Source: Sipunculus nudus
Taxonomy: Eukaryota > Annelida > Sipuncula > Golfingiida > Sipunculidae
Reading direction: 5' to 3'
Length of the DNA: 64,000 bases
Assembly (NCBI GenBank): GCA_026874595.1
Contig: CM049310.1
Location: 27,453,058 to 27,517,057 of the forward strand
How positions within the stretch are numbered: the stretch's first letter is position 1; each line of letters starts with the position of its first letter. Made by a program: the position numbers and the translations under genes. Positions 12,728 through 23,684 of the stretch are shown here, piece after piece. The notes under the pieces were generated by a model. It saw nothing but the letters and a program-made list of their open reading frames with translations, did no database searches and was not told the origin of the DNA.

Positions 12728-14186
12728 AAATGGCTTCAAGTTTGAAAGTAATATTTCAATTTTTTTCCCCAAAACCCCCCCCAGAAATTTTAGTACAATA
12801 ACAATAATGGCAGTCCTTTAACTCAACAGAAGCTAGAAGCTACTTATATTATAATTATAATGTTATTTTTCAGATTCTCACAACAAACATTGGCTCAAAA
12901 ATTTGTGCTAAGTTGATTTATTATTGTTTGAGCTCAAATTAAATATTGGGTACTTGATAAATAGCCAAAAACACCTAATATATGCCATGTACAGTATTAT
13001 GTAACATGTACTCTATGGGGCCTGAGCTGGAACCAGGAACTCTCAGGTGACCTGTTTACTTTTACACCCTGATTTGTGTGTGTGGGTAATGATGTTACAC
13101 AAGAATGCAACCACCAAATAATAAACAAAGGTCTCAATAGGCATACTTGAGACAGTAATCCATGAACATAGTGTAAGCATGGTTAAGATATGTTGAGTGA
13201 GATATGTTGTTTTAATTGATGGTGGCACCTGTCTCAAGGAATTACACATTATTGAAGATTGATATTCACTTCACCAAGGCCATTAAGCTATCACCGTTGC
13301 ACAGCAGATAATAACAGTCACTGGAGTTAAATATCTGACTGACCAGCATTAGAGAAATTATACCACATCTGTTGAAATTATCACTGTCTAGAATTTTAGT
13401 GCATTTTGTGTCGAATTTAAAACAGAATTTGTGAAAATGCAAGAAATATGCTTGTATGAAACCAAACAGGCAAATAAGCCAAAGCTTAATAGGGAAGTCA
13501 ATGGGAATCAGCTGTTTGTCTATGGTTTTGCATAATGTAATGTTTTATGTGATACCATACAAAAGCATTATTATTACTAAACGGCTATAAATCATCACAC
13601 AGGCCAGGCTTGCTGCTACTAGAGAAGATCTTTACAGCTGATTTATGGGTACTGCACCAAATGTTGGAACCACTGGAATTATAAAAGTACCAGACTACCA
13701 GTAATAAGAAATGAGCTACATGTGTTTGATTTGCAGCACAATAAAAATTCAATACATAAGAGAATGGTATTCATAAAATTAAAACTACTAAGCTGTAAGC
13801 ATTTCTCTTTCTAAAGTGGTTTTTAAGTATCCAAACCAAAATTAATTTTGTAAGTTAGGTTTATTTACCCCTGGCTCTAATCACAACTAAACTAAAATGT
13901 TATGGTGTAGTTCATGGAAAACTTACTACAGATCTCTTAAATACTCCAAAGTTGTTTTAACATCTCTGATGGCACACCATGTCTTTCAGATCTGGCTTAC
14001 TCATAGCCCAGAGTGGTAACTGATGATGACAAACTTTAAACAATTCTAAACAAATCTTTTCTGTCAGATTATGGCTAATTTCAAGTTGTCTTATGTATCT
14101 ATACACATATCATTATTTAATATTCAAATGTAATTATTTTAATGTAATTTTTAATCTTTAATGTAATTCCTGGCATTTTGTGTTTG

Positions 14187-14385
14187 TGACATAAATAGAC
14201 TGATAACAGCTATGGAATGCAATCAAGAAAGGCAGTGTTTACATACATATCAAGACCTATAACCTTGTATCTATAATTTTCTATATATATGTCCTTCATG
14301 TCATTCACATTTGTGATATATATAGAGTGAAAACAGCCATGGAATGCAAAGATGTAAAGCCTTCATACATATATCATAAATACCA
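14187..14385. repeat. diverged direct duplication, 126-bp spacing
   Basis: The block GTGACATAAATAGACTGA…CAGCTATGGAATGCAA at 14187 recurs at about 14313 as GTGATATATATAGAGTGA…CAGCCATGGAATGCAA, followed in both by ACATACATAT-type sequence. Confidence 0.5.
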
Positions 14386-14681
14386 ATACCCTAGAATCTA
14401 ATCAACCGTGGCAGGCACTGAATAAATAAAACACAATGAGTGCTCAGTTGAGAAAATCCTTGACAGAAACACCAGACACTCGGCCACAATCAAGGTGTAA
14501 ACACACATGGCTGCCACCCTGTAGGTAACTGCAATTACCTCTCATTCCATCAAGGAACCCAAATAATAACACATACTTGTAGCCAGGTAGGCCTGATTTC
14601 CTAGCTCACTGATCAGAATGATGATAATAGTACACACACACCCTGCCTCTGACCAGGAGACTTATAAACCATCTCATGCGA

Positions 14682-14683
<2 letters not shown>

Positions 14684-14731
<48 letters not shown>
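14684..14731. repeat. (AT)n microsatellite
   Basis: About 24 uninterrupted AT dinucleotides. Confidence 0.95.
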
Positions 14732-14732
<1 letters not shown>

Positions 14733-16946
14733 CAATTATATTAAATTGTTTAGTTCAGTAGCTTGATGTGATAATTATCATCCATGAGACTTCAAGTTTT
14801 TTGTACGAGTCTCACATTCATGAACAGCTGATGGTGTTGTCAGATCCAAGTAATTTCCCTTGCACTTAGATCAACTGCATAATTTAAATTTCACTTTTTA
14901 TGCCTCCTATTGCAACAATGAGACTTGTAACTGAATTCAATCATAATATCATATCTCCACAGACAAACTGGGTGCTAAAATGAGAAATGGAATGCCAGCA
15001 TATGAAAGATAATCAAACTGTTGTTTGTACATCTTTTTACATCTGATAAACAAATAACTAACATCTTTCCACATTCTGGGCTGGATATAAACTACTTTCC
15101 CAGTCAGCCAGTAAACATCTAGCTTTTACTTGTCTTATATGAATTTTAACTGTCTCACAAAAATCAGTGATTGCAGCAACAACACAATGTGTTCCATATG
15201 GATGTGTTGCATGTTTTATAGCATGTTAGACAATTTGAATGAACATATTCAAATGTTTGTTATTTATATTTTGCTTCAGTTTTATATTAAAGATAACACA
15301 CTGGTAATAAAAAGCATAATCATTATATATATAAGTTTTCCCTCATAGTAGAAAAATAACTGACTGAAATTTAATTAAGGTTCAGACCTCTGAGTAAAGG
15401 TTTATGCTGGAGCAACTTTTTTTATATTTTGGCTGTAATATTGCCCTTTCGTATAACTTTTATTGCCCAGGGCAAGCAATTTAAATGGACAGCACTGATA
15501 GTAAATCAAAAGTAGTACAGTACACACAGGTTCTGAGAAAGATTTCTTCTGTGAGTTATTATGTTGGGTAGGAGACTAAATTAATTAACCTTTGTTTCAC
15601 TTTAACATATACATTTTTACTACACCACTATATAACTGCAAGATAGGTTTATAAAAGTAAAAAATAAGGTTTAAATAAAAGTAAATAATAAATTCTAAAA
15701 TATTTTTCTTTGTGAAGCAATGACCAAACTTTACATGATGCCATGGGGCATTCAGCACTGTCATGATTTGAAATTATTACCTGTAGGTGAAGATCTTAAG
15801 CTGAAAATCGCACCAGGGTCATTAAGTCCTTAAACTGTCAAAGTGAAAAAATATAGAGGCCCATACACTAAAACAGAAACTCATTGAATGACAGAATAAG
15901 ACTTGAAATTCTAAAGTATTATACAGGACACCTTATTTTTATTATCTGCATACTTATCAGCAGCACATGCCAGCAAATGGTCACTGGGCTGACCGTGAAA
16001 AACACACTCAAAACACTTATATGGAGTGGCTCTGATATAGCATATCACAGGCTTTGCAGGGGTTCCCCATGCTCTCTTTGAATGTCGAGCTCCAGGTCAC
16101 TTAGTACTGATAGTTGTCCACTTTCTCCCCAGTGACCCTTCATTACATGTACATGATACTGATGCATTTCTAAGGTCAGAGCTGTTGGGAACAATTATCA
16201 TGAAAGGCTCCTGCTGAGAACCTCAGATACAGAATCTCTTAGCAGATTTGGGTTGAATGATATCTCAATTTCCTGGGGAGAAGAGGAACTTTCATCACAA
16301 GCTTTACCTTTAATGCTTACGTCATCTGAGGCATTCCTTAGTAAATGGGGAAATCATTCTACACAGAAGAACTTAAAACCTTAAAAAAGCCTAAGAAAAC
16401 AATCACTGTATTTGTGTGTTAATAGTATACCCCATGTGTACTGATATACCAGAAACGATCAGATGTAATGATAACAGGATAGACAGAATCATACAAGTAG
16501 TCAATACATATTCTGGTTAAATTGAGGGAACTTTTTTCAACATCAATATGATAAAATGTATTGTTACTTCATCTTTTTATTCCATAACACAATGATGAAG
16601 AAATGAAGAGAGATTTAGTGTGAATATTGACCATGTATTGGTAAAGGTACATTTCAATATTTATATATATTCTTATTCTTTCCTAAAAAAACAAGACCCA
16701 TCAATAACCAGCTTGTACAGTTTTAGTGGTGATCTGAGACAGTCAATTTCAAATCCTGGAAATATTAAGAAAGATTAAAGTTCCATGAATCGCTCAGCAT
16801 ACATGTATCCTGAGAAACAAAGGAACAGAGGTGACCCTGTGATGTACATCCAGGCTCCTTCTGGGAACACACAGGTTGGTGAGAAGAGTTTCAACTTTCC
16901 CAGATAACTGTAGGCTTTATCAGCCTGAGGCTGAGCCCCCATACTT

Positions 16947-17202
16947 ACAGACTGACCCAGGGGCTATAGAACAGACTGACCTGTTATCTGACAGTGCTGG
17001 CCTCCTGTAGCAGTTCTCAGACAGCCACAGGCAGCTGATGTATATCAACACAGCCCCTGATAGCCCCCAGGCTGACTAGGACCAGCAATAACAGTAACTG
17101 CAGCCAGTCTATGGTCACACCCTGAATATGAAGGGTCCGCTGCCAATCAGTCTTTACATGCTGACACACCTGGGGCTTATATGTTCTCATAATGGTCAGC
17201 AC
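16947..17202 (-). other. candidate 5' exon region with a signal-peptide-like frame
   Basis: The minus strand has a good acceptor (CTTCATATTCAG before 17115) and a strong donor (CAGTCT|GTAAGTATG, last exon base 16947). One frame reads a hydrophobic run WLQLLLLLVLVSLGAIRG, like a signal peptide or anchor, but meets TGA at 17017 before the donor. The two facts do not combine into a coding exon as they stand. It could be a non-coding 5' exon carrying an upstream ORF, or the start of the laminin-G gene spliced at a weaker donor. The region is GC-richer than its surroundings. Confidence 0.2.
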
Positions 17203-18381
17203 GGGTTACAATAACACACACTGGCTTTACTCATGTTTAATTTGATGCAGTCTGTAGGCTTCCTAGAGTCCTCTAAATTTAGTATGTCTCAGTGTTCGAA
17301 ACCACTAACGTAATAATGTTGCTCTATATATGAAGAAGTATTATTTATTATAAATATAGTATAAAATTCCTAAATTATGAATAATTCATATTTAATATTG
17401 ATAAATTCTGAATTTATCTGAATAATAAATGAGATGAATTTTTTTTCCTATGTTAGAAATTTATCATTATTTTTTTAAATTAAAAGATATCATTTATCAG
17501 ACTAGAACAATTAACAATATCTTTTACAGTGTAGATTTTTTAAAAAATAAGGATAAGTTTATTAATATAAAGATGACCATGTATTTTTCTTACCATCTTA
17601 CTAGATAAAGAAGTGCAAAAATTTTTTTATGATAGCGAATAGTGACCCATATCTCAAGATTTCAGTCCTTTTCAGTTTTTTTAAAAACTCTGTTCACTGG
17701 GGAAATCACCTGAAGACATATTCTTAAGTAAAAGTGAATTGAGCTTAAAAGTAATATATGTACTGTAGTGGAAAAGTTGTACTAATATTAACCCCCCCCC
17801 CCCCTTGAAGGCTTTATTTAATTCGTACTGGGGGGCAATTTTCCTACTTAACTGTCACCTTATTGTTTTCTAAGCCTTTGTGACTACTGTCCCCCATATA
17901 TATTTTCTCAAGAAATCACTGCTATTAAAGAGAGACCAAAATGTTGGTCTGTTTTCTACTCCAACAATTTATTTGAAGTTAAACACACAAGTTGAATCAG
18001 CAATTCATAGAAATGTCTAGTTTGCCTGTCATAATGCCTGTATCTTTCTATTGAGCCTGTTTCAATCTAATTAATTTTTGTGCTGTATTAAAACAAATCA
18101 TGTACACTGAATGGCCCAGTATTTCAGCTTAACTGCAAAGTCGAATAAATGAACCTTGAAAGTAGTATTATTATCTGCTGTAACAAAAAACTCCAATAAC
18201 AATTAAATGAGTAATATACACTCAGTCATAGAAAGACACTAAAATAGTGATAAATATCCACTTGTTCTTGCATTTCTACCATAACACAACACAAAATAAC
18301 TGTTCTTGTGGATAAACCATGTATATTCCTGCTATAACAACAGGCCAGGATATTCTGACATCTTGTCTAGTTCTTTTACAC
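17116..18381. other. AT-rich non-coding stretch with a poly-C run
   Basis: No exon supported apart from the candidate that overlaps its left end. A C run lies at 17792-17804. Confidence 0.4.
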
Positions 18382-18460
18382 CAATGCCAGTGGACTTGTC
18401 AGAGATAAGTGGAATGCAGCGAACAGGCTCCGAAGCCGAGCGTGAGATGGAAGTCGCCAT
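18382..18460 (-). CDS. candidate first coding exon, unknown protein
   Basis: On the minus strand an ATG at 18460 sits in a good context (AAAC before it, G after it) and opens a frame starting MATSISRSASEPVRCIP and running to …DKSTGI, with a possible donor at G|GTGTAAAAG (last exon base 18382). Without splicing, the frame stops after 42 codons. The surroundings to about 19.0 kb are CpG-richer than the rest, as expected near a transcription start, and a second strong donor (TTTA|GTGAGTATA, near 18563) could mark a non-coding exon. I do not recognise the peptide and cannot find the next exon. It might belong to the laminin-G gene or to a separate gene. Confidence 0.25.
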
Positions 18461-18559
18461 GTTTCTATTCAAGCTTAGCACACCCATTCCACGGCGGTGT
18501 GAAATGAAGAAATTCTTCACATGCTTTCATGAATTTCTCGAATATAAGGCAAGATATAC

Positions 18560-19020
18560 TCACTAAACTGGATGGTTAGTGTGGTAAACGTAAATTCCAT
18601 GTCTCCTGCTGATTGTGGACGTCAGTATTGTTTAGGTGTTACATTTTACGTACAAATTGCCCGCTTGAGCACCCCGCTTTGGTGATTTCGGGCGATACGG
18701 TCACGTGACCTTGTTTGGGATTTCCCTGCCAATGGGGAACCTCGCTGTGAACTTTTATTTTATCACAGGTATCCGGAAATCACTTCGCTCGATAGCCTTT
18801 GATGCATGGTTACTTATCTCACCTGAGTGATGTTAAACGTTCGCATGTCAAGTGTATTGCTGTTAAAATGACGATGATAGTATTGTGATAATGACTTGGT
18901 TACGGAAACAATATATAACGTTAACGTACATGCGTTGGCTCCTGATGGGCGTATCACCTGCACGCGAAGCCATTGATATCTAACGTTATGCGGGCGAGCA
19001 ATTATTAAAGTCTGTGTGTA
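18560..19020. promoter_or_regulatory. CpG-containing patch, possible promoter region
   Basis: This stretch has many CG dinucleotides and sites such as GGTCACGTGACC (an E-box palindrome at about 18699), in contrast to the CpG-poor flanks. With the candidate start codon at 18460 on the minus strand, a promoter here is plausible. No TATA box is evident. Confidence 0.2.
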
Positions 19021-19211
19021 AATTTAAAATTTCTAGTATCAGTTTACATATCCAGGCGTGAGTGTTCCAAGCGCTTCTGAAGCGTAGTATGTAATTGACT
19101 TAAACATAGTTAAAAATTTTCAAATATTTTCTGACCAAGGTTTCCGAATAGGCCTATATAACTCCATTGTTAGCATATTATTATATTTTAACACCTTGGT
19201 AGGAATGTTCC

Positions 19212-19428
19212 CAGGCGCGAATCCAGAATTCGACATTCCCCCCCCCCCTGCTCTCAACCAACGACCATTTTTTTAGACAAATCGTATGCATGACGGGGTT
19301 TTTTTTGGGTTCGAGACCCCCCCCCCCCCCCCCCCCCCCGATCTTTACCAACGATCTGTTTTTTACATTTTTTTATGCATGACGCCCGTTGTCCATTCCC
19401 TGTGCAAAAAATCCTGCATCCGCGCCTG
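19212..19428. mobile_element. small MITE with poly-C interior
   Basis: Ends are inverted: CAGGCGCGAATCCAG at 19212 and CTGCATCCGCGCCTG ending at 19428. Inside, a unit containing CCAACGA, a T run and ATGCATGACG occurs twice, separated by a C run of over 20 bases (19317-19339). The flanks TGTTCCC and TGTCCCC may be an imperfect target duplication. The minus-strand ORF across it is glycine-rich only because of the C run. Confidence 0.5.
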
Positions 19429-19696
19429 TGTCCCCATTCAGAAACTGTCGACGTAACGTAACCAGCCAACCAAACCACGACGTACACGCCAATGGCCAAA
19501 CGGAGTGAAAATGTTTACAGGGACAATAGCAGGACCACTGAAATTTACTGGGTACTCATTTCTGTATAAATAAACATATCTCCATCCGCTTCTATCCCCC
19601 ACCTGAACCCGAGTAAACTCAAATAGCCTTATATAGGCCTACCAAGACTGAAATTTTAACCCGTTGAAATGTGCGGTCTGAAAAGCCTAAAAGTGC

Positions 19697-19823
19697 TGGG
19701 TAAGGCCACAGGCGCTTGAATAATTGTTGGTAAAAATTTTGGCTTAAACAGTTTTCAATCAACTATATAAACCATCCCTTCCCTTTTCTAAGCGCTAAAC
19801 CAGTAAATAATGCTTGTCAGTAA

Positions 19824-19888
<65 letters not shown>

Positions 19889-20030
19889 TTAAATAAGTTA
19901 CTGACAAGCATTATATACTGGTTTAGCGCTTAGAAAAGGGCAGGGCTTGTTTATATAGTTGATTGAAAACTGTTTAAGCCAAAATTTGTACCAACAATTA
20001 TTCAAGCGCCTGTGGTTAGGCCCTGTCTAT
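19697..20030. mobile_element. foldback element with (AT)n centre
   Basis: Two arms of about 125-130 bp are near-perfect reverse complements: the left arm runs from GGCCACAGGCGCTTGAATAA through TAGTTGATTG-complement blocks to TGCTTGTCAGTAACTTA, and the right arm reverses it. They flank about 60 bp of pure AT (19826-19885). AAAGTGC occurs on both outer sides (19690-19696 and 20031-20037), a likely target duplication. As single-stranded DNA or RNA it would form a very long hairpin. No protein is encoded. Confidence 0.75.
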
Positions 20031-22325
20031 AAAGTGCCCCATATGTTCTGAAGAAGCAGTCGTTTTCTTTGAAATATACCTTATACCAGGCTAAGCCTAA
20101 AATTCCGATAGCTGGAAGGTTTTCTCTGTCGATCATCATGCAACGTAGCATTTTCTGCCTTTTAAATGACACGCCTTTCCTAAAAGATTTTCCGGTTGCT
20201 GATATCCGCATTGTTTATAATTTAACAATAACAACACTTTATATCATTCATCAATTCTCTTATAAGTAGGCCTACTGGGGAACCAATAACGGGTTGTCAA
20301 GTTCTTGTTCATGTATACCTTCTCGTGCTGACACCTTTTGGTAACATGATAAACTATAATGCATTTGTACAGTGGAAGCCCCGTTAACCTGACCGTAAAA
20401 TAAATTAAGAAATATATATATTTATTTTAGCATTTTCCGTTAAACAAAATACCGCAGAGTTGAACAGGAAACCGTAAGATTCACTGAATGGAGTACACCA
20501 GCGGTGTGTCAGTTAAGCTATTATCCCGATACTTGGTCATTTTCATTCATGATCGATTAAATTGGTGGCATTTTTGCCTGATCGATCACGTAGGTTAATG
20601 TAGCACATGCAATGAAATCATATATTATATAAATATATTCTAATACTGTCAGAGACAAAAAAGGACATAAATCAGGTAAAAAGCACTGAAAGTAAAGCAT
20701 CAATTTAGCTGGCCGTTACATTGACTTTTCAGAAGGATGAACATTTAAGGCGTGCTGAATTTAATCGGTTATAATATTACATATCATTTTAGGTAGAATT
20801 CCCAATAGCATATTTCATGGTGATGTATATACATAAAATAATCTACAAACAATCGACCATCGGTATTTTATTCTGTCGTACATGATTTTACAACCAGTCA
20901 CGACCACTATAATACTGCATATAGTAAGTTTAATATATCTATATGTCCGTGTGGTGTGCATTTAAATGAATTTGACGAGGGAACCTAGTATTAGAATAAT
21001 ATCTACAATAAAGTAAAACATAGCCTTATAAAACTTTTCATACATTTGTGTTTAACCGTGCAGAGAATCTGTCAATATAGCTGTAGTAATAGCTAAGATA
21101 CTGGAGACTATCTTTCCTGCTATGGGCAAGAAGACAAACAGATATGCTAAATTTTAAGTATAGACATCTTTAAATAGTTAATCGATATATAAAAGTACAG
21201 GTCATGTACACATGCTGATTTTAAGTATAGAATAGTTAATGGATATAAAAATACAGGTCATGTACACATACTGACTGACAACATATCCACTCAGTTGACT
21301 GAAACACAAATGTCTTGAATTAAATATTTCATGAGTTCAAATTTTGGACACATTTATACATAATATACAATTGATTTACATAAACTTTTCTTGGATTTAC
21401 TCAGCATTCTACTTTGCCGGTCCTCTCGTCCACGTAATGTGTTAAGAATATTATATAAATAAATGTATAATTTCAAGGTTTTAACACAAAATGTGACAGA
21501 AATTGTATTCAGTCCTTGTGCTTAGTGTCTACCGTGTCATGTTATCCCGCTGCAATAAACATATAATATGTACGAAATCACTACAGTATCTTTTTTTTTT
21601 AATTTAAAACATAAATGTTTTAGTAGAAAGCTTCGAATGATGAGCAATTGTACTTCGAAAGAATTTTTGCCAAGTTGTATGCTATCATTCTGAAAATTAA
21701 TTCCAGTCAAAATTTACTTATACCTGACGTCATCAAAGATACCGTGCGGCGGGTCCTCTGTAGACCCGGCAACCCTTCTAAAGACCGAAGATACCCACTG
21801 GCACCTGACGTGTAAATTCAGAATAAATCAACAGTTTTTCACATAAACCATATATGCATCCTCCTACATGTATATATTGGTTACTCGGAAGATGCATATA
21901 TCGAGTTATGTTTCAAAATAAACACCAATTTATCCTGAAGATAGTGCTTGAAGAAGAAATCTCACAAAAATTAGACATCGCCCAGCGGGAATGGTCTATA
22001 ATCGTATGTAATTCTTTGATGAACAAAAACGATATTTTGATTGGGTAATACATCTATGCAAACAAGTGTGCCCTCACTCCTGTCAGGGGGTTGACATTTC
22101 ATACAGCAGACGATAGCGCAGGAGCGTCACTGGCGAATGCGCACGAGCGCGAGTGCTGCCCCCTGTGTCTGATTTTTTTTTAACTATATATTATCCAGTT
22201 GTGTTTTTGTGCCGCAAATTTAGCATGTTTAACGTTAATAACCCCTTTCACACCCACCTTTGGTTAAATTAAGAAAATAAAGACCCAGGAGTTTTCGGCT
22301 GGGGTGGGGTTAGTTAGAATAAACA
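20031..22325. other. mostly non-coding stretch
   Basis: No gene is supported. A minus-strand frame at 20069-20211 starts MRISATGKSFRKG and is open to a possible donor (TATAAG|GTATATT), but nothing recognisable is encoded and no partner exon was found. GC-richer patches at 21725-21810 and 22080-22160 have no clear coding frame. Confidence 0.35.
21150..21282. repeat. tandem duplication, about 67-76 bp
   Basis: The block ATTTTAAGTATAGA…ATAGTTAAT…ACAGGTCATGTACACATRCTGA appears twice in a row, the first copy with an 11-bp insertion. Confidence 0.7.
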
Positions 22326-22639
22326 AGTGACCCATGGGTCATGACGCTCAGCTGACTGGGAAGAGATTCGCAAAAGGAAATTTTATCATCAGAATGGTAG
22401 TATATACCCATTCAACTGAAGCATCAAACAGATTAACCAACAGGCCAAGATTTAGTCTGTATTTATATATCTAAAAAATAGAGAAAAATGTGTAAACTTT
22501 TAAAACTAGAATACGGGTAACCGACAAGTGACTACATGTATCTGCCAAAATCGGATAGTGAGGCATGGATTGAGTGGCAAGGGGAAATAGAGTGAGGTAT
22601 GTTGCATATTAGCATGGATGTCTGCAGCCTAAATGTGTA

Positions 22640-23460
22640 TGTAGGTTGTGCCACCTACCACAAATCCAGAAAGCTGTCCAAGTTGTATACACCTGCAAAA
22701 TTTTAGGCAGATAAGTCAAACCACTACATGTATATGAGCGATTTTTGCCCATGGCAGACAAACAGACAAACACTGTGCAAAAATCTTTGCAGGTAACCCC
22801 TCCAGTTTTGTGTATGATAAAGACCTATGTGAGATCTAAACACATGCACAATTTTGGCCCAATCGGTCAAATGGTTCCTGAGATATGAGCTTGGATGTGC
22901 CCAGCGTTAACTAGAATGTAGGTGGCGCCACCTGTCATAAAATCAAGAAAGCTGTCCACGATGTATAAACCTGCAAAATTTTAGGCAGTTATGTCGAACC
23001 ACTACAGAGAAATGAGTAATTTTAGGCCACGGCAGACTAACAGACAGACGCTGTGCAAACATTGTTACAGGTGGCGCCACCATTTTTTGTGTATGTTACA
23101 GAGCTATCAAAGGGCTACATTTGTATAAATTTTATTTCCTGATCGGTCAAACGGTTCCCGAGATATAAGCTTGGATGTCATCAGCGTGAACGTGAACGTA
23201 GGTGGCGCCACCTGTCATAAAATCAAGAAAGCTATCCTGGATGTATACACATGACGAATTTCAGGTGAATTAGTCAATTCACTGCAGAGATATGAGTGAT
23301 TTTAACCCAAGGCAGATGAACAGATGGACACTGTGCAAACATGGTTACAGGTGGCGCCACCATTTTTTGTGTATGTTATAAAGCAATCCAAGGGCTACAT
23401 TTGTATCAATTTTATTTCCTGATCGGTCAAACGGTTCCCGAGATATGAGGGTTTATGAGT
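22640..23460. repeat. tandem block, about 280-bp period
   Basis: The block (G)TAGGTKGYGCCACCT recurs at about 22643, 22921 and 23201, and a second one, CAGGTGGCGCCACCATTTT, at about 23070 and 23350. Each unit also contains a CGGTCAAACGGTTCCCGAGA-like phrase. Confidence 0.7.
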
Positions 23461-23645
23461 GGAAACAGACCCACAAATGGACACTGGATAGAGAGGAAAG
23501 GTCAGAGGTCAATGCAAATTGGTTAGGCACCAGTTCACATGTGACCCGATAATAGGTGTAAGTTTGGGAAAAATCGGTCCATTAGTCTCCAAGGAGCTCT
23601 CTGGAAACGAACGCCGCCGCGGCGGAGGAACTCGGTCAAAAACAT

Positions 23646-23682
23646 AGTATCCGCAAAACTTCGTTTTGGTGGATACAAAAAT
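23646..23682 (+). repeat. internal hairpin end of ACTAGA type
   Basis: ATAGTATCC-G-CAAAA-CTTCG-TTTTG-GT-GGATACAA forms a stem-loop of the same kind as the right ends of the ACTAGA elements. It sits in the middle of element A and recurs in element B at about 37728, so the large elements look chimeric or carry a nested truncated element. Confidence 0.6.
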
Positions 23683-23684
23683 AC

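Larger units (their letters stand above)
12728..16946. other. AT-rich non-coding stretch
   Basis: No supported exon in about 4.2 kb. It holds a diverged direct duplication and an (AT)n run, listed separately. Confidence 0.4.

Noticed and set aside
19254-19499. 81-codon minus ORF with a poly-Gly stretch
   Set aside because: The glycines come from the C run inside a small MITE.
20002-20211. 69-codon minus ORF beside the foldback
   Set aside because: It begins with a plausible basic peptide but shows no known domain or partner exon, and its end lies within the foldback flank. Kept only as a note.
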